Below, one piece after another: positions 23,310 through 33,094 of a stretch of DNA of 64,000 bases. The DNA lies in assembly GCF_963678635.1 (NCBI RefSeq), contig NC_087067.1:5928647-5992646 (forward strand), read 5' to 3'. Source of the stretch: Symsagittifera roscoffensis (Eukaryota; Xenacoelomorpha; Acoela; Convolutidae). How positions within the stretch are numbered: the first letter of the stretch is position 1; each line of letters begins with the position of its first letter. The position numbers and the translations under genes are program-made. The notes below the pieces were generated by a model that was given only the letters and a program-made list of their open reading frames with translations, was not told the origin of the DNA and made no database searches.

Positions 23310-23912
23310 AACTGTTTGGACCTTCATGATGCTGAGCTAATGACAAAGTATATCAAGAAATTACGCAACGCATGTGCAATTACAATCCCAATCAGATGGG
23401 TTTTTCCTGTTCCCGGGTTTCCTGAATAAAACAAGTTGTTTAGTTTTTAAAAAAGCAATCGCTCTGAAGACTTTTTTTGCGTGTATAAGTTTTCAAAAAC
23501 GGATTTTTACTATGTTTTAACTCAAGTCATTAAGACATGAGTTTTTCAATGACGATTGCTTGAAAGTTTGTCTAGATAAATACAATTTTCCTCAAAAAAA
23601 AACGATTAATCATATGATGGCTCGCTTTGTTAGATGATACGTGTTCGGTTAATTTTTTTGTGAAGAAAAATAGCAATGGAAAACAGGTGAAGAATTTACT
23701 AACAGAAACCTAATGACTTTTGTTGCTGAAATCAAAAGCAAAAAAAAGAACAAGATTCAAAAATTTTACAAACAGTAATATTCGGCAGCTGAAAACAGTC
23801 GCCGTTTGCAATTGCCGTTGCTCCACCAAATGACTTCGTTGCCCTTGACTTTCGGTAACACTATGTCTATGGCTGCAAAAATTTCCGCTGGTATCAGACT
23901 TATTCCTTCAAA
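23310..23912 (-). pseudogene. P-loop NTPase exon pair (array unit 1)
   Basis: First segment about 23912-23770, second about 23440-23310 on the - strand. Walker A is intact, but after AHALRNF the sequence differs from the other units and meets a TGA, unless the GTCATT there is used as a donor. Confidence 0.45.
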
Positions 23913-24049
23913 TGAAACGTGTTAAAAGTGATGACGGTTTCGTCTATAGTGGTCGTAATTTAATTTTGTCAAGCTTCATTGGCCAGCTAATCGGCATCCG
24001 TATTTCTCATTTGAGTTTTGTAGAACCGATCTTAATGTTCTCCCCTTTG

Positions 24050-24650
24050 CTGTTCGGAACTTCTTGATGCTAAGCTAATTACGAAGCATATCAAGGAATT
24101 ACGCAACGCATGTGCAATTACAATCCCAATCAGATGGGTTTTTCCTGTTCCCGGGTTTCCTGAATAAAACAAGTTGTTTAGTTTTTAAAAAAGCAATCGC
24201 TCTGAAGACTTTTTTTGCGTGTATAAGTTTTCAAAAACGGATTTTTACTATGTTTTAACTCAAGTCATTAAGACATGAGTTTTTCAATGACGATTGCTTG
24301 AAAGTTTGTCTAGATAAATACAATTTTCCTCAAAAAAAAAACGATTAATCATATGATGGCTCGCTTTGTTAGATGATACGTGTTCGGTTAATTTTTTTGT
24401 GAAGAAAAATAGCAATGGAAAACAGGTGAAGAATTTACTAACAGAAACCTAATGACTTTTGTTGCTGAAATCAAAAGCAAAAAAAGAACAAGATTCAAAA
24501 ATTTTACAAACAGTAATATTCGGCAGCTGAAAACAGTCGCCGTTTGCAATTGCCGTTGCTCCACCAAATGACTTCGTTGCCCTTGACTTTCGGTAACACT
24601 ATGTCTATGGCTGCAAAAGTTTCCGCTGGTATCAGACTTATTCCTTCAAA
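24050..24650 (-). pseudogene. P-loop NTPase exon pair (array unit 2)
   Basis: Same two - strand segments as unit 3 (first about 24650-24508, second about 24180-24050), frames intact; one Ile codon reads Thr in the first segment. Walker A GNPGTGKT is preserved. Confidence 0.5.
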
Positions 24651-24769
24651 TGAAACGTGTTAAAAGTGATGACGGTTTCGCCTATAGTGGTCGTAATTTA
24701 ATTTTGTCAAGCTTCATTGGCCAGCTAATCGGCATCCGTATTTCTCATTTGAGTTTTGTAGAACCGATC

Positions 24770-25387
24770 TTAATGTTCTCCCCTTTGCTGTTCGGAACTT
24801 CTTGATGCTAAGCTAATTACGAAGCATATCAAGGAACTACGCAACGCATGTGCAATTACAATCCCAATCAGATGGGTTTTTCCTGTTCCCGGGTTTCCTG
24901 AATAAAACAAGTTGTTTAGTTTTTAAAAAAGCAATCGCTCTGAAGACTTTTTTTGCGTGTATAAGTTTTCAAAAACGGATTTTTACTATGTTTTAACTCA
25001 AGTCATTAAGACATGAGTTTTTCAATGACGATTGCTTGAAAGTTTGTCTAGATAAATACAATTTTCCTCAAAAAAAACGATTAATCATATGATGGCTCGC
25101 TTTGTTAGATGATACGTGTTCGGTTAATTTTTTTGTGAAGAAAAATAGCAATGGAAAACAGGTGAAGAATTTACTAACAGAAACCTAATGACTTTTGTTG
25201 CTGAAATCAAAAGCAAAAAAAAGAACAAGATTCAAAAATTTTACAAACAGTAATATTCGGCAGCTGAAAACAGTCGCCGTTTGCAATTGCCGTTGCTCCA
25301 CCAAATGACTTCGTTGCCCTTGACTTTCGGTAACACTATGTCTATGGCTGCAAAAATTTCCGCTGGTATCAGACTTATTCCTTCAAA
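24770..25387 (-). pseudogene. P-loop NTPase exon pair (array unit 3), best preserved
   Basis: On the - strand an open segment (25387 to about 25245) reads ISLIPAEIFAAIDIVLPKV, with GNEVIWWSNGNCKRRLF further on, then a donor-like GTAAAA. After about 340 bp, past an acceptor-like TTTATTCAG, a second segment (about 24915-24770) reads LFYSGNPGTGKTHLIGIV then AHALRNSL, and ends at TAA after RGEH or at a donor-like GTAATT. GNPGTGKT is a Walker A ATP-binding loop, so this is part of a P-loop ATPase or helicase. Family not recognised. No Walker B or other exons were found nearby. Confidence 0.5.
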
Positions 25388-25549
25388 TGAAACGTGTTAA
25401 AAGTGATGACGGTTTCGTCTATAGTGGTCGTAATTTAATTTTGTCAAGCTTCATTGGCCAGCTAATCGGCATCCGTATTTCTCATTTGAGTTTTGTAGAA
25501 CCGATCTTAATGTTCTCCCCTTTGCTGTTCGGAACTTCTTTATGCTAAG

Positions 25550-25650
25550 CTAATTACGAAGCATATCAAGGAATTACGCAACGCATGTGCAATTACAATC
25601 CCAATCAGATGAGTTTTTCCTGTTCTCGGGTTTCCTGAAAAAAAAAACAC
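25550..25650 (-). pseudogene. P-loop NTPase Walker A segment (partial unit 4), decayed
   Basis: The - strand reads GNPRTGKTH: the central Gly of the Walker A loop is Arg, which would disrupt nucleotide binding. The preceding acceptor region is a long T run before CAG. The upstream segment found in other units is absent. Confidence 0.5.
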
Positions 25651-25705
25651 TTGTTTAGTTTTTAAAAAAAGCAATCGCTCTGAAGATTTTGTTTGCGTGT
25701 GTAGG

Positions 25706-26373
25706 AGCGGAAAAACCATCCGTATTATTTACTTGCAGCATCTCGCTGAACACTTTCTCTGCAAAGTTCGGTTTTCTACCAAACGGTAGTACTCATCCTA
25801 GTTGAAATCGCAGATCGGTCATCATATATTGTTTTACAAAATTGTCGACATCCTGCCCTGAATAGTTATGTGAATCATCTAGCCATTATGCATAGCGGAA
25901 GGAATCAATAGTATTTGCTTAGAGTCAAACAAGTCTAGTTCAGTATGAAAAGTTCCGAAACGAAGAAGGAAGCCTCATAATAAGTTGTTCTCATTTCTTC
26001 GATAAATAAATTTTGGAAAAAGTGTCTGGTTTTAAAGGTGGTTCCTGGCATGTATCGACATAACAATAACGCAATTTCGAGTCATTTTTTGTTAAAATCG
26101 AATGTATTCCACAAATTTCCAGATCTGAAAGAAAAGTAGTCATCGCTGTTATGTAAGAGTGGACCGCCAGATTTCGTAAAAATAATTGTCCTCGCAAGCA
26201 ATAACTCCTAGGATTATTATCATTTCTTTCAAATTTATCAATAAGCTGAGATGTGAATATATTTTTTTACGTTTTCGAATAGTAAAAGAACCCTTATAAA
26301 CAGTTATACTTGATATGAAAAGTAGTGTTCGGAAGTTCAATTTATTCGGAAGTTTGCCAATTATATATCTGAA
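25706..26373. other. Flank between the tandem array and the LTR element
   Basis: AT-rich, with no recognised gene on either strand. The sequence before the LTR ends TATATCTGAA. Confidence 0.5.
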
Positions 26374-27002
26374 TGTAACGTCCTAGAAAAGTCCGTTGTA
26401 TTAAGAGTGCTATAATCATCCATATTTCCTTATAACCATATATGGAGCTTGAACTTGTATACCATCATAAGAATGTAAAATCACTTGCTCAAACACGAAA
26501 CACCACAAACAATTCTTGTATTTGCTAAAACCACTCATAAACCGGAAAAAGTATCTGTTTACCTATCTGAGAACATAATTACTCCATCCTGCTCCGCTTA
26601 TAACTTGCCGTATAAAATACTGTAAACTCTTGCCTTATTAAGTGCCGCTAATTTTGTTATTGTCTTTCATCTGGCGCGTGCCGGAGCAAGTAAATATGAT
26701 TATATTTGAGAACTATTGAATAGAACCAGTGTGAAAATTATAACACTGAGAGCGATGAGATTGAAACCTGACGAACAGTAAGACGAAATTCAGTATTAAA
26801 ATAACTAACTAATTTTACTATCTAAGAGTGAGATCAGATACTGTCGGCCCTGCTCCGAAGTAAAGTAAAAGCTCGCCATCGAAAGATTGAATTTTATAGT
26901 AAAGCATTGTCCAATATTCCTAGGAAATAAATTAAAAATAGCGCCATCACATGGTGATAGGAGTGGGATAAATAGCGCCATCACATGGTGACAGGAGTGA
27001 AG
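26374..27002 (+). repeat. 5' LTR
   Basis: Begins TGTAACGTCCTAG and matches the 3' LTR up to CAGGAGTGAAG. TATAAAA at 26611-26617 is a likely TATA box. The end carries two 33-bp direct repeats of AATAGCGCCATCACATGGTG. The right edge is uncertain because the LTR does not end in the usual CA. No tRNA-complementary primer site (TGG...) was seen just after it. Confidence 0.9.
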
Positions 27003-27004
27003 AC

Positions 27005-27130
27005 AGTAACTCACCCTTTTGTTTCGTTTCCAAAATTCAATACACGTTCATACCTATAGCTTTGATAAGTAACTCACCCTTTTGTTTCGTTTCCAAAATT
27101 CAATACACGTTCATACCTATAGCTTTGATA
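27005..27130 (+). repeat. 63-bp tandem duplication just after the 5' LTR
   Basis: TAACTCACCCTTTTGTTTCG and the following bases through CCTATAGCTTTGATA occur twice in a row (about 27005-27067 and 27068-27130). It lies where the primer-binding region is expected. Confidence 0.85.
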
Positions 27131-27229
27131 TTATCTTAAATTTTTTCAGTTATATCGTTTGTTTTTTAATATGCTCTCACTTAGTTATTCCTTATCTTAC
27201 TGCCAACCCAAGTCATTATAACGCAATTT

Positions 27230-27514
27230 ATGATTACTGCCAGGATTCAGGCCTTTTTTTATAGTTTACCTAATGAACCTGATATTGTCGTTTTTGGCAA
27301 CCACAGCCATTATGGGACATCAATAAACCCCGAGATAATATATTATTACGACACGTTATGCACGATATTTGTTTTTGGTAGATTGCATGATAATTCCCGA
27401 GCTTTCGTTATCGCACAGTATGGACCACATGAGTATTTCAGTGAGCAGCAGAAAATAGAAAACAATGCATACATTAATTTAGTAGGCAACGTTGTTGTCG
27501 TTCTTCACGGATAA
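27230..27514 (+). CDS. Leader reading frame of the retroelement, unidentified
   Basis: About 94 codons between LTR and gag. The 3' half (NSRAFVIAQYGPHEYFSEQQ, then NLVGNVVVVLHG) looks like protein sequence and is copied in each downstream tandem unit, where it is fused to the start of protease. No family recognised; it may be leader sequence open by chance. Confidence 0.3.
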   Translation: MITARIQAFFYSLPNEPDIVVFGNHSHYGTSINPEIIYYYDTLCTIFVFGRLHDNSRAFVIAQYGPHEYFSEQQKIENNAYINLVGNVVVVLHG

Positions 27515-27853
27515 ACAATTCAATTCATAATTCAACCTTCTCATAATTATCTCAATAAATTTCATTTTCAATGGCACATAGCAAGTATAATATTTCCTTT
27601 GACATTACTTGTGCGATCATTTTTATTTAATTTTTTTCTCTCGTGTTAATCATGATTTTTTGCTTGGCTACGGATTCAGAATTCGAGCTCGATCAAGTTC
27701 AACATCATTAACAAACTCAACACAACGGGCAGAGAATTAAGACAGTGATCATCACAGAAAGTGAGCAAAAAAAATTAAGTAGGTTGAACAAATAAACTAT
27801 ACATAAACTACTCTACTCAATTTTCGCAAATTTCTCAATCCATAACTACTAAC

Positions 27854-29067
27854 ATGGCCGCTAACGCACAAATCACAGTCGAACCATACAGCGGAGCAGA
27901 AGAGGAGAGCTTCCGCCAATTCGAACAACTCTTCCGTGGTTTTATCGGAGTCGCAGGAATCGCCCCGAATCAACAAGCAAATTTCTTGCAACTACATCTT
28001 CGAGATGCTGCGTTGCGATTTTTCAAACGTTACCAGCAGCGACTAGAGCTGACGTTAATCTCAGCTTAACTGCATTGCGAGATCATTTTTGCCATCAAGA
28101 TTTACAAGAAGTTCACGTATTTGAACAATTGCGATTCGATAACAAGACTGACACACCGGAAAATTTTCTTAATAACCTGCAAACAAAAGCGCAACGAGCG
28201 TACCCAACGCCAGATTTACCACTAGTCGCCACCCTAGCATTACCAGGAGACGGAGGAGGAGGCGATGCCGCTGAACAAACTCGATTTGATGGAGAAACAG
28301 CTGCACGAGCAACCCGACTTCAAGCGGCCGAAGACAACAAAAATGAACAAGTGAAACGCATTTTTATTAAAGCTATACCTGGTTGGTTAAGGTCGAAAAT
28401 TATGGAACAACCGCCAGCTACACCGGTCGAAGATCTCTGCACGTTAGCAAGGAGACAAATGACAATTCGAGACATGTGTAGAAAGGATGATTATCCCGAA
28501 GATGGCTTCAACGAAATTAACGACACGATCTCTGAAAATCTGATCAATGCTATAAGTAAGATCAACCAAAACCAGGACGCACTTGAAAGGAAACTAGAAA
28601 GCTTGGATAACAAAATAAACACAGCTGCAGCCGCCCCAAAAGACACACAAACAACGAGTCACACATACTCAAGAGGCGAACTAACTGGAGTTCCAGACCA
28701 TCAACATCTTGCACATGAACAAGAAAAATTCGCTTCAGCTTTCCATGCACCACCTAATTTCAACGAATACCGAAAGGTTAGAAGCTACTTGGAGAACCAG
28801 AACACCCGAGGCCGATTTTATGCAAATCGAGGAAGCTCTAACATGAGACCAACATTCACTAACCCAAACCCGCAACCATTCTATCCAAGAGGTGGATATC
28901 AACCCAGAATGCCAAGAGGACCATACATGCCAGTTACCCGAGCTAGTAGAACCTTCTGCTACACTTGTGGGTACCCAAACCACAAATCCAGGCAGTGCTC
29001 TCAGCAACGAGGACGCCCGAATAACAGAGGAACACAATTTCCGTTCACACGGTTTCCAAAAAACTAA
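27854..29067 (+). pseudogene. gag: gag, frameshifted
   Basis: The first 71 codons (MAANAQITVEPYSG...) end at TAA 28067-28069. The capsid-like sequence goes on in the next frame from about 28050 to 29067, with LRDHF, a coiled region, and a C-terminal zinc knuckle CYTCGYPNHKSRQC (CX2CX4HX4C) at 28962-29003 in an Arg/Pro/Gly-rich tail, as expected for nucleocapsid. The frame break sits at the same place in all four copies of the gag start, so it predates the internal duplications. Confidence 0.85.
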
Positions 29068-29082
29068 TAAAGCCACCCTTAA

Positions 29083-29396
29083 GTCACAAAATTCAAAAAA
29101 CAACCCTAAAACCAAAAATCCTTCAACTGAATGCCATCACCAACGAGCCGAAACCAACAGTTTTGCAATATGTCAAGATTAAATTTGAAAACAATCTCTG
29201 TAGACGAGCGCTTATTGACACAGGCGCATGTTCAAACGTCATCAACAAGAAACTCTTCGAAGAGATTAGCCAAAAATCCCCATAGCCAATCGAATTCGAA
29301 AAACCCAAATGGGATTTAGTAAAAATGGCTAGCGGTCAGCTCGTTAAAGTTGAAAAACAAGCCAAAATAACATTTCAACTAGCCCACAGGAAATTC
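29083..29396 (+). pseudogene. Truncated protease start, copy 1
   Basis: Encodes the N-terminal part of an aspartic protease including ALIDTGACSNVI (D-T-G active site), then meets TAG where the later copies read on. It stops at HRKF, where the tandem units begin. Confidence 0.7.
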
Positions 29397-32365
29397 ATGC
29401 AATTGAATGATAATTCCCGAGCTTTCGTTATTGCACAGTATGGACCACATGAGTATTTCAGTGAGCAGCAGAAAATAGAAAACAATGCATACATTAATTT
29501 AGTAGGCAACATTGTTGTCGTTCTTCACGGATAAACAACTCAATTCATAATTCAACCTTCTCATAATTATCTCAATAAATTTCATTTTCAATGGCACAGC
29601 AAGTATAATATTTCCTTTGACATTACTTGTGCGATCATTTTTATTTGTTTTTTTCTCTCGTGTTAATCACGATTTATTGCTTGGCTACGGATTCAGAATT
29701 CGAGCTCGAGATCAAGTTCAACATCATTAACAAACTCAACACAACGGGCAGAGAATGAAGACAGTGATCATCACAGAAAGTGAGCAAAAAAAAATTAAGT
29801 AGGTTGAACAAATAAACTATACATAAACTACTCGACTCAATTTTCGCAAATTTCACAATCCATAACTTTTAACATGGCCGCTAACGCACAAATGACAGTC
29901 GAACCATACAGCGGAGCAGAAGAGGAGAGCTTCCGCCAATTCGAACAACTCTTCCGTGGTTTTATCGGAGTCGCAGGAATCGCCCCGAATCAACAAGCAA
30001 ATTTCTTGCAACTACATCTTCGAGATGCTGCGTTGCGATTTTTCAAACGTTACCAGCAGCGACTAGAGCTGACTTTAATCTCAGCTTAACTGCATTGCGA
30101 GATCATTTTTGCCATCGCCAACGAGCCGAAACAACGAGCCGAAACCGACAGTTTTGCAATATGTCAAGATTAAATTTGAAAACAATCTCTGTAGACGAGC
30201 GCTTATCGACACAGGCGCATGTTCAAACGTCATCAACAAGAAAATATTCGAAGAGATTAGCCAAAAATCCCCTGAGCCAATCGAATGTGAAAAACCCAAA
30301 TGGGATTTAGTAAAAATGGCTAGCGGTCAGCTCGTTAAAGTTGAAAAACAAGCCAAAATAACATTTCAACTAGCCCACAGGAAATTCATGCAATTGAATG
30401 ATCATTCCCGAGCTTTCGTTATTGCACAGTATGGACCACATGAGTATTTCAGTGAGCAGCAGAAAATAGAAAACAATGCATACATTAATTTAGTAGGCAA
30501 CGTTGTTGTCGTTCTTCACGGATAAACAACTCAATTCATAATTCAACCTTCTCATAATTATCTCAATAAATTTCATTTTCAATGGCACAGCAAGTATAAT
30601 ATTTCCTTTGACATTACTTGTGCGATCTTTTTTATTTGTTTTTTTCTCTCGTGTTAATCACGATTTTTTGCTTGGCTACGGATTCAGAATTCGAGCTCGA
30701 TCAAGTTCAACATCATTAACAAACTCAACACAACGGGCAGAGAATGAAGACAGTGATATCACAGAAAGTGAGCAAAACAAAATTAAGTAGGTTGAACAAA
30801 TAAACTATACATAAACTACTCGACTCAATTTTCGCAAATTTCACAATCCATAACTACTAACATGGCCGCTAACGCACAAATGACAGTCGAACCATACAGC
30901 GGAGCAGAAAAGGAGAGCTTCCGCCAATTCGAACAACTCTTCCGTGGTTTTATCGGAGTCGCAGGAATCGCCCCGAATCAACAAGCAAATTTCTTGCAAC
31001 TACATCTTCGAGATGCTGCGTTGCGATTTTTCAAACGTTACCAGCAGCGACTAGAGCTGACTTTAATCTCAGCTTAACTGCATTGCGAGATCATTTTTGC
31101 CATCGCCAACGAGCCGAAACAACGAGCCGAAACCGACAGTTTTGCAATATGTCAAGATTAAATTTGAAAACAATCTCTGTAGACGAGCGCTTATCGACAC
31201 AGGCGCATGTTCAAACGTCATCAACAAGAAAATATTCGAAGAGATTAGCCAAAAATCCCCTGAGCCAATCGAATTTGAAAAACCCAAATGGGATTTAGTA
31301 AAAATGGCTAGCGGTCAGCTCGTTAAAGTTGAAAAACAAGCCAAAATAACATTTCAACTAGCCCACAGGAAATTCATGCAATTGAATGATCATTCCCGAG
31401 CTTTCGTTATTGCACAGTATGGACCACATGAGTATTTCAGTGAGCAGCAGAAAATAGAAAACAATGCATACATTAATTTAGTAGGCAACGTTGTTGTCGT
31501 TCTTCACGGATAAACAACTCAATTCATAATTCAACCTTCTCATAATTATCTCAATAAATTTCATTTTCAATGGCACAGCAAGTATAATATTTCCTTTGAC
31601 ATTACTTGTGCGATCATTTTTATTTGTTTTTTTTCTCTCGTGTTAATCACGATTTTTTGCTTGGCTACGGATTCAGAATTCGAGCTCGATCAAGTTCAAC
31701 ATCATTAACAAACTCAACACAACGGGCAGAGAATGAAGACAGTGATCATCACAGAAAGTGAGCAAAAAAAAATTAAGTAGGTTGAACAAATAAACTATAC
31801 ATAAACTACTCGACTCAATTTTCGCAAATTTCACAATCCATAACTACTAACATGGCCGCTAACGCACAAATGACAGTCGAACCATACAGCGGAGCAGAAA
31901 AGGAGAGCTTCCGCCAATTCGAACAACTCTTCCGTGGTTTTATCGGAGTCGCAGGAATCGCCCCGAATCAACAAGCAAATTTCTTGCAACTACATCTTCG
32001 AGATGCTGCGTTGCGATTTTTCAAACGTTACCAGCAGCGACTAGAGCTGACTTTAATCTCAGCTTAACTGCATTGCGAGATCATTTTTGCCATCGCCAAC
32101 GAGCCGAAACAACGAGCCGAAACCGACAGTTTTGCAATATGTCAAGATTAAATTTGAAAACAATCTCTGTAGACGAGCGCTTATCGACACAGGCGCATGT
32201 TCAAACGTCATCAACAAGAAAATATTCGAAGAGATTAGCCAAAAATCCCCTGAGCCAATCGAATTTGAAAAACCCAAATGGGATTTAGTAAAAATGGCTA
32301 GCGGTCAGCTTGTTAAAGTTGAAAAACAAGCCAAAATAACATTTCAACTAGCCCACAGGAAATTC
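29397..32365 (+). repeat. Three ~990-bp tandem units of leader + gag start + protease start
   Basis: Units 29397-30387, 30388-31375 and 31376-32365. Each holds leader sequence (from ATGATAATTCCCGAG or a variant), the 71-codon gag start, then protease codons joined by a ~1.03-kb gag deletion at a GCCATC microhomology (28092/29131 equivalents). Each joint back to the leader has the same filler TGCAATTGA. The third unit runs on into complete protease and pol. The pattern fits one deletion and one duplication, then amplification by unequal exchange. Confidence 0.9.
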
Positions 32366-33094
32366 ACCGAAAGTTTCCTAGTGCTAACCTCAACCAACCC
32401 AGTCATTTTGGGGAACCCTTTCTTCATAAAACACGACATTACGATCAGTCCCAAACGAGGAACAATCCAATTTCCCGACCTAACAGTCCAAATAAATGAA
32501 ATAAAGCCAGTAGATGAAAAACGCCGAACTTTTCGCCACAAGAAAATTTCGATCTATACAAATAAAAAGCAGACAATCCAGCCCTACCAACAAACAATTT
32601 TGGAATGCTCCCTTCACAAAGACGCCCAGAATTGTGAAAACCAAAGTGGAGTAGTTATTCCTAACGAAATCTTGGAAAAAGCCACCGAAATAGCCCTAAC
32701 ATCCTACCTGAGTACAATTGATAAAAATAATGTTTTGTTTATCTCCGCACTTAAAATTACGGAACACCCAATAACCATTAATGGTCAAACAAAATTCTCA
32801 ATACTGTCAACAGAGCAAGCAGAAAAACTCACACAAATAGACCCACAATTAATGGCCTTGGCTAAATCGAGGAACAAAGAAGATATTTTTGGAGAGCTCA
32901 ACCAGTTAATACAAGCCGACTCAAACCCAAACTCTGCCCAAAACAGCCGGCCAGAGCTCGAATATAATAAACTTTGGTTCCCTACACCCGAAACTTGTGA
33001 TGACCCCAGTAATCTACCCCAACTTCAGCAGGAAATTTACGAACAAATTTTGAAATTCCAACAACTGGATCGAATTGACCCGAAAAATAAATGA
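32119..33094 (+). CDS. Retroelement protease region
   Basis: Aspartic protease in the third tandem unit and beyond: ALIDTGACSNVI (D-T-G at 32186-32194) and, after HRKF, VILGNPFF, the hydrophobic-Gly motif of retropepsins. About 190 further residues lead toward RT. The frame ends at 33094 and pol continues in another frame overlapping by about 20 bp, either a frameshift site or a mutation. Confidence 0.8.

Larger units (their letters stand above)
23201..25705. repeat. 738-bp tandem array, three full units and a partial fourth
   Basis: Units start at TTCGTCTATAGTGGTCG-like sequence at 23201, 23939, 24677 and 25414 (periods 738, 738, 737). Units 2 and 3 are almost identical, unit 1 differs in its first ~200 bp, and the fourth ends after about 290 bp near GGAGCGG. 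Each unit carries exon-like - strand segments described separately. Confidence 0.9.

Noticed and set aside
23201-25705. CRISPR-like array
   Set aside because: Units are 738 bp direct tandem copies with no short repeat/spacer pattern, in a eukaryotic genome.
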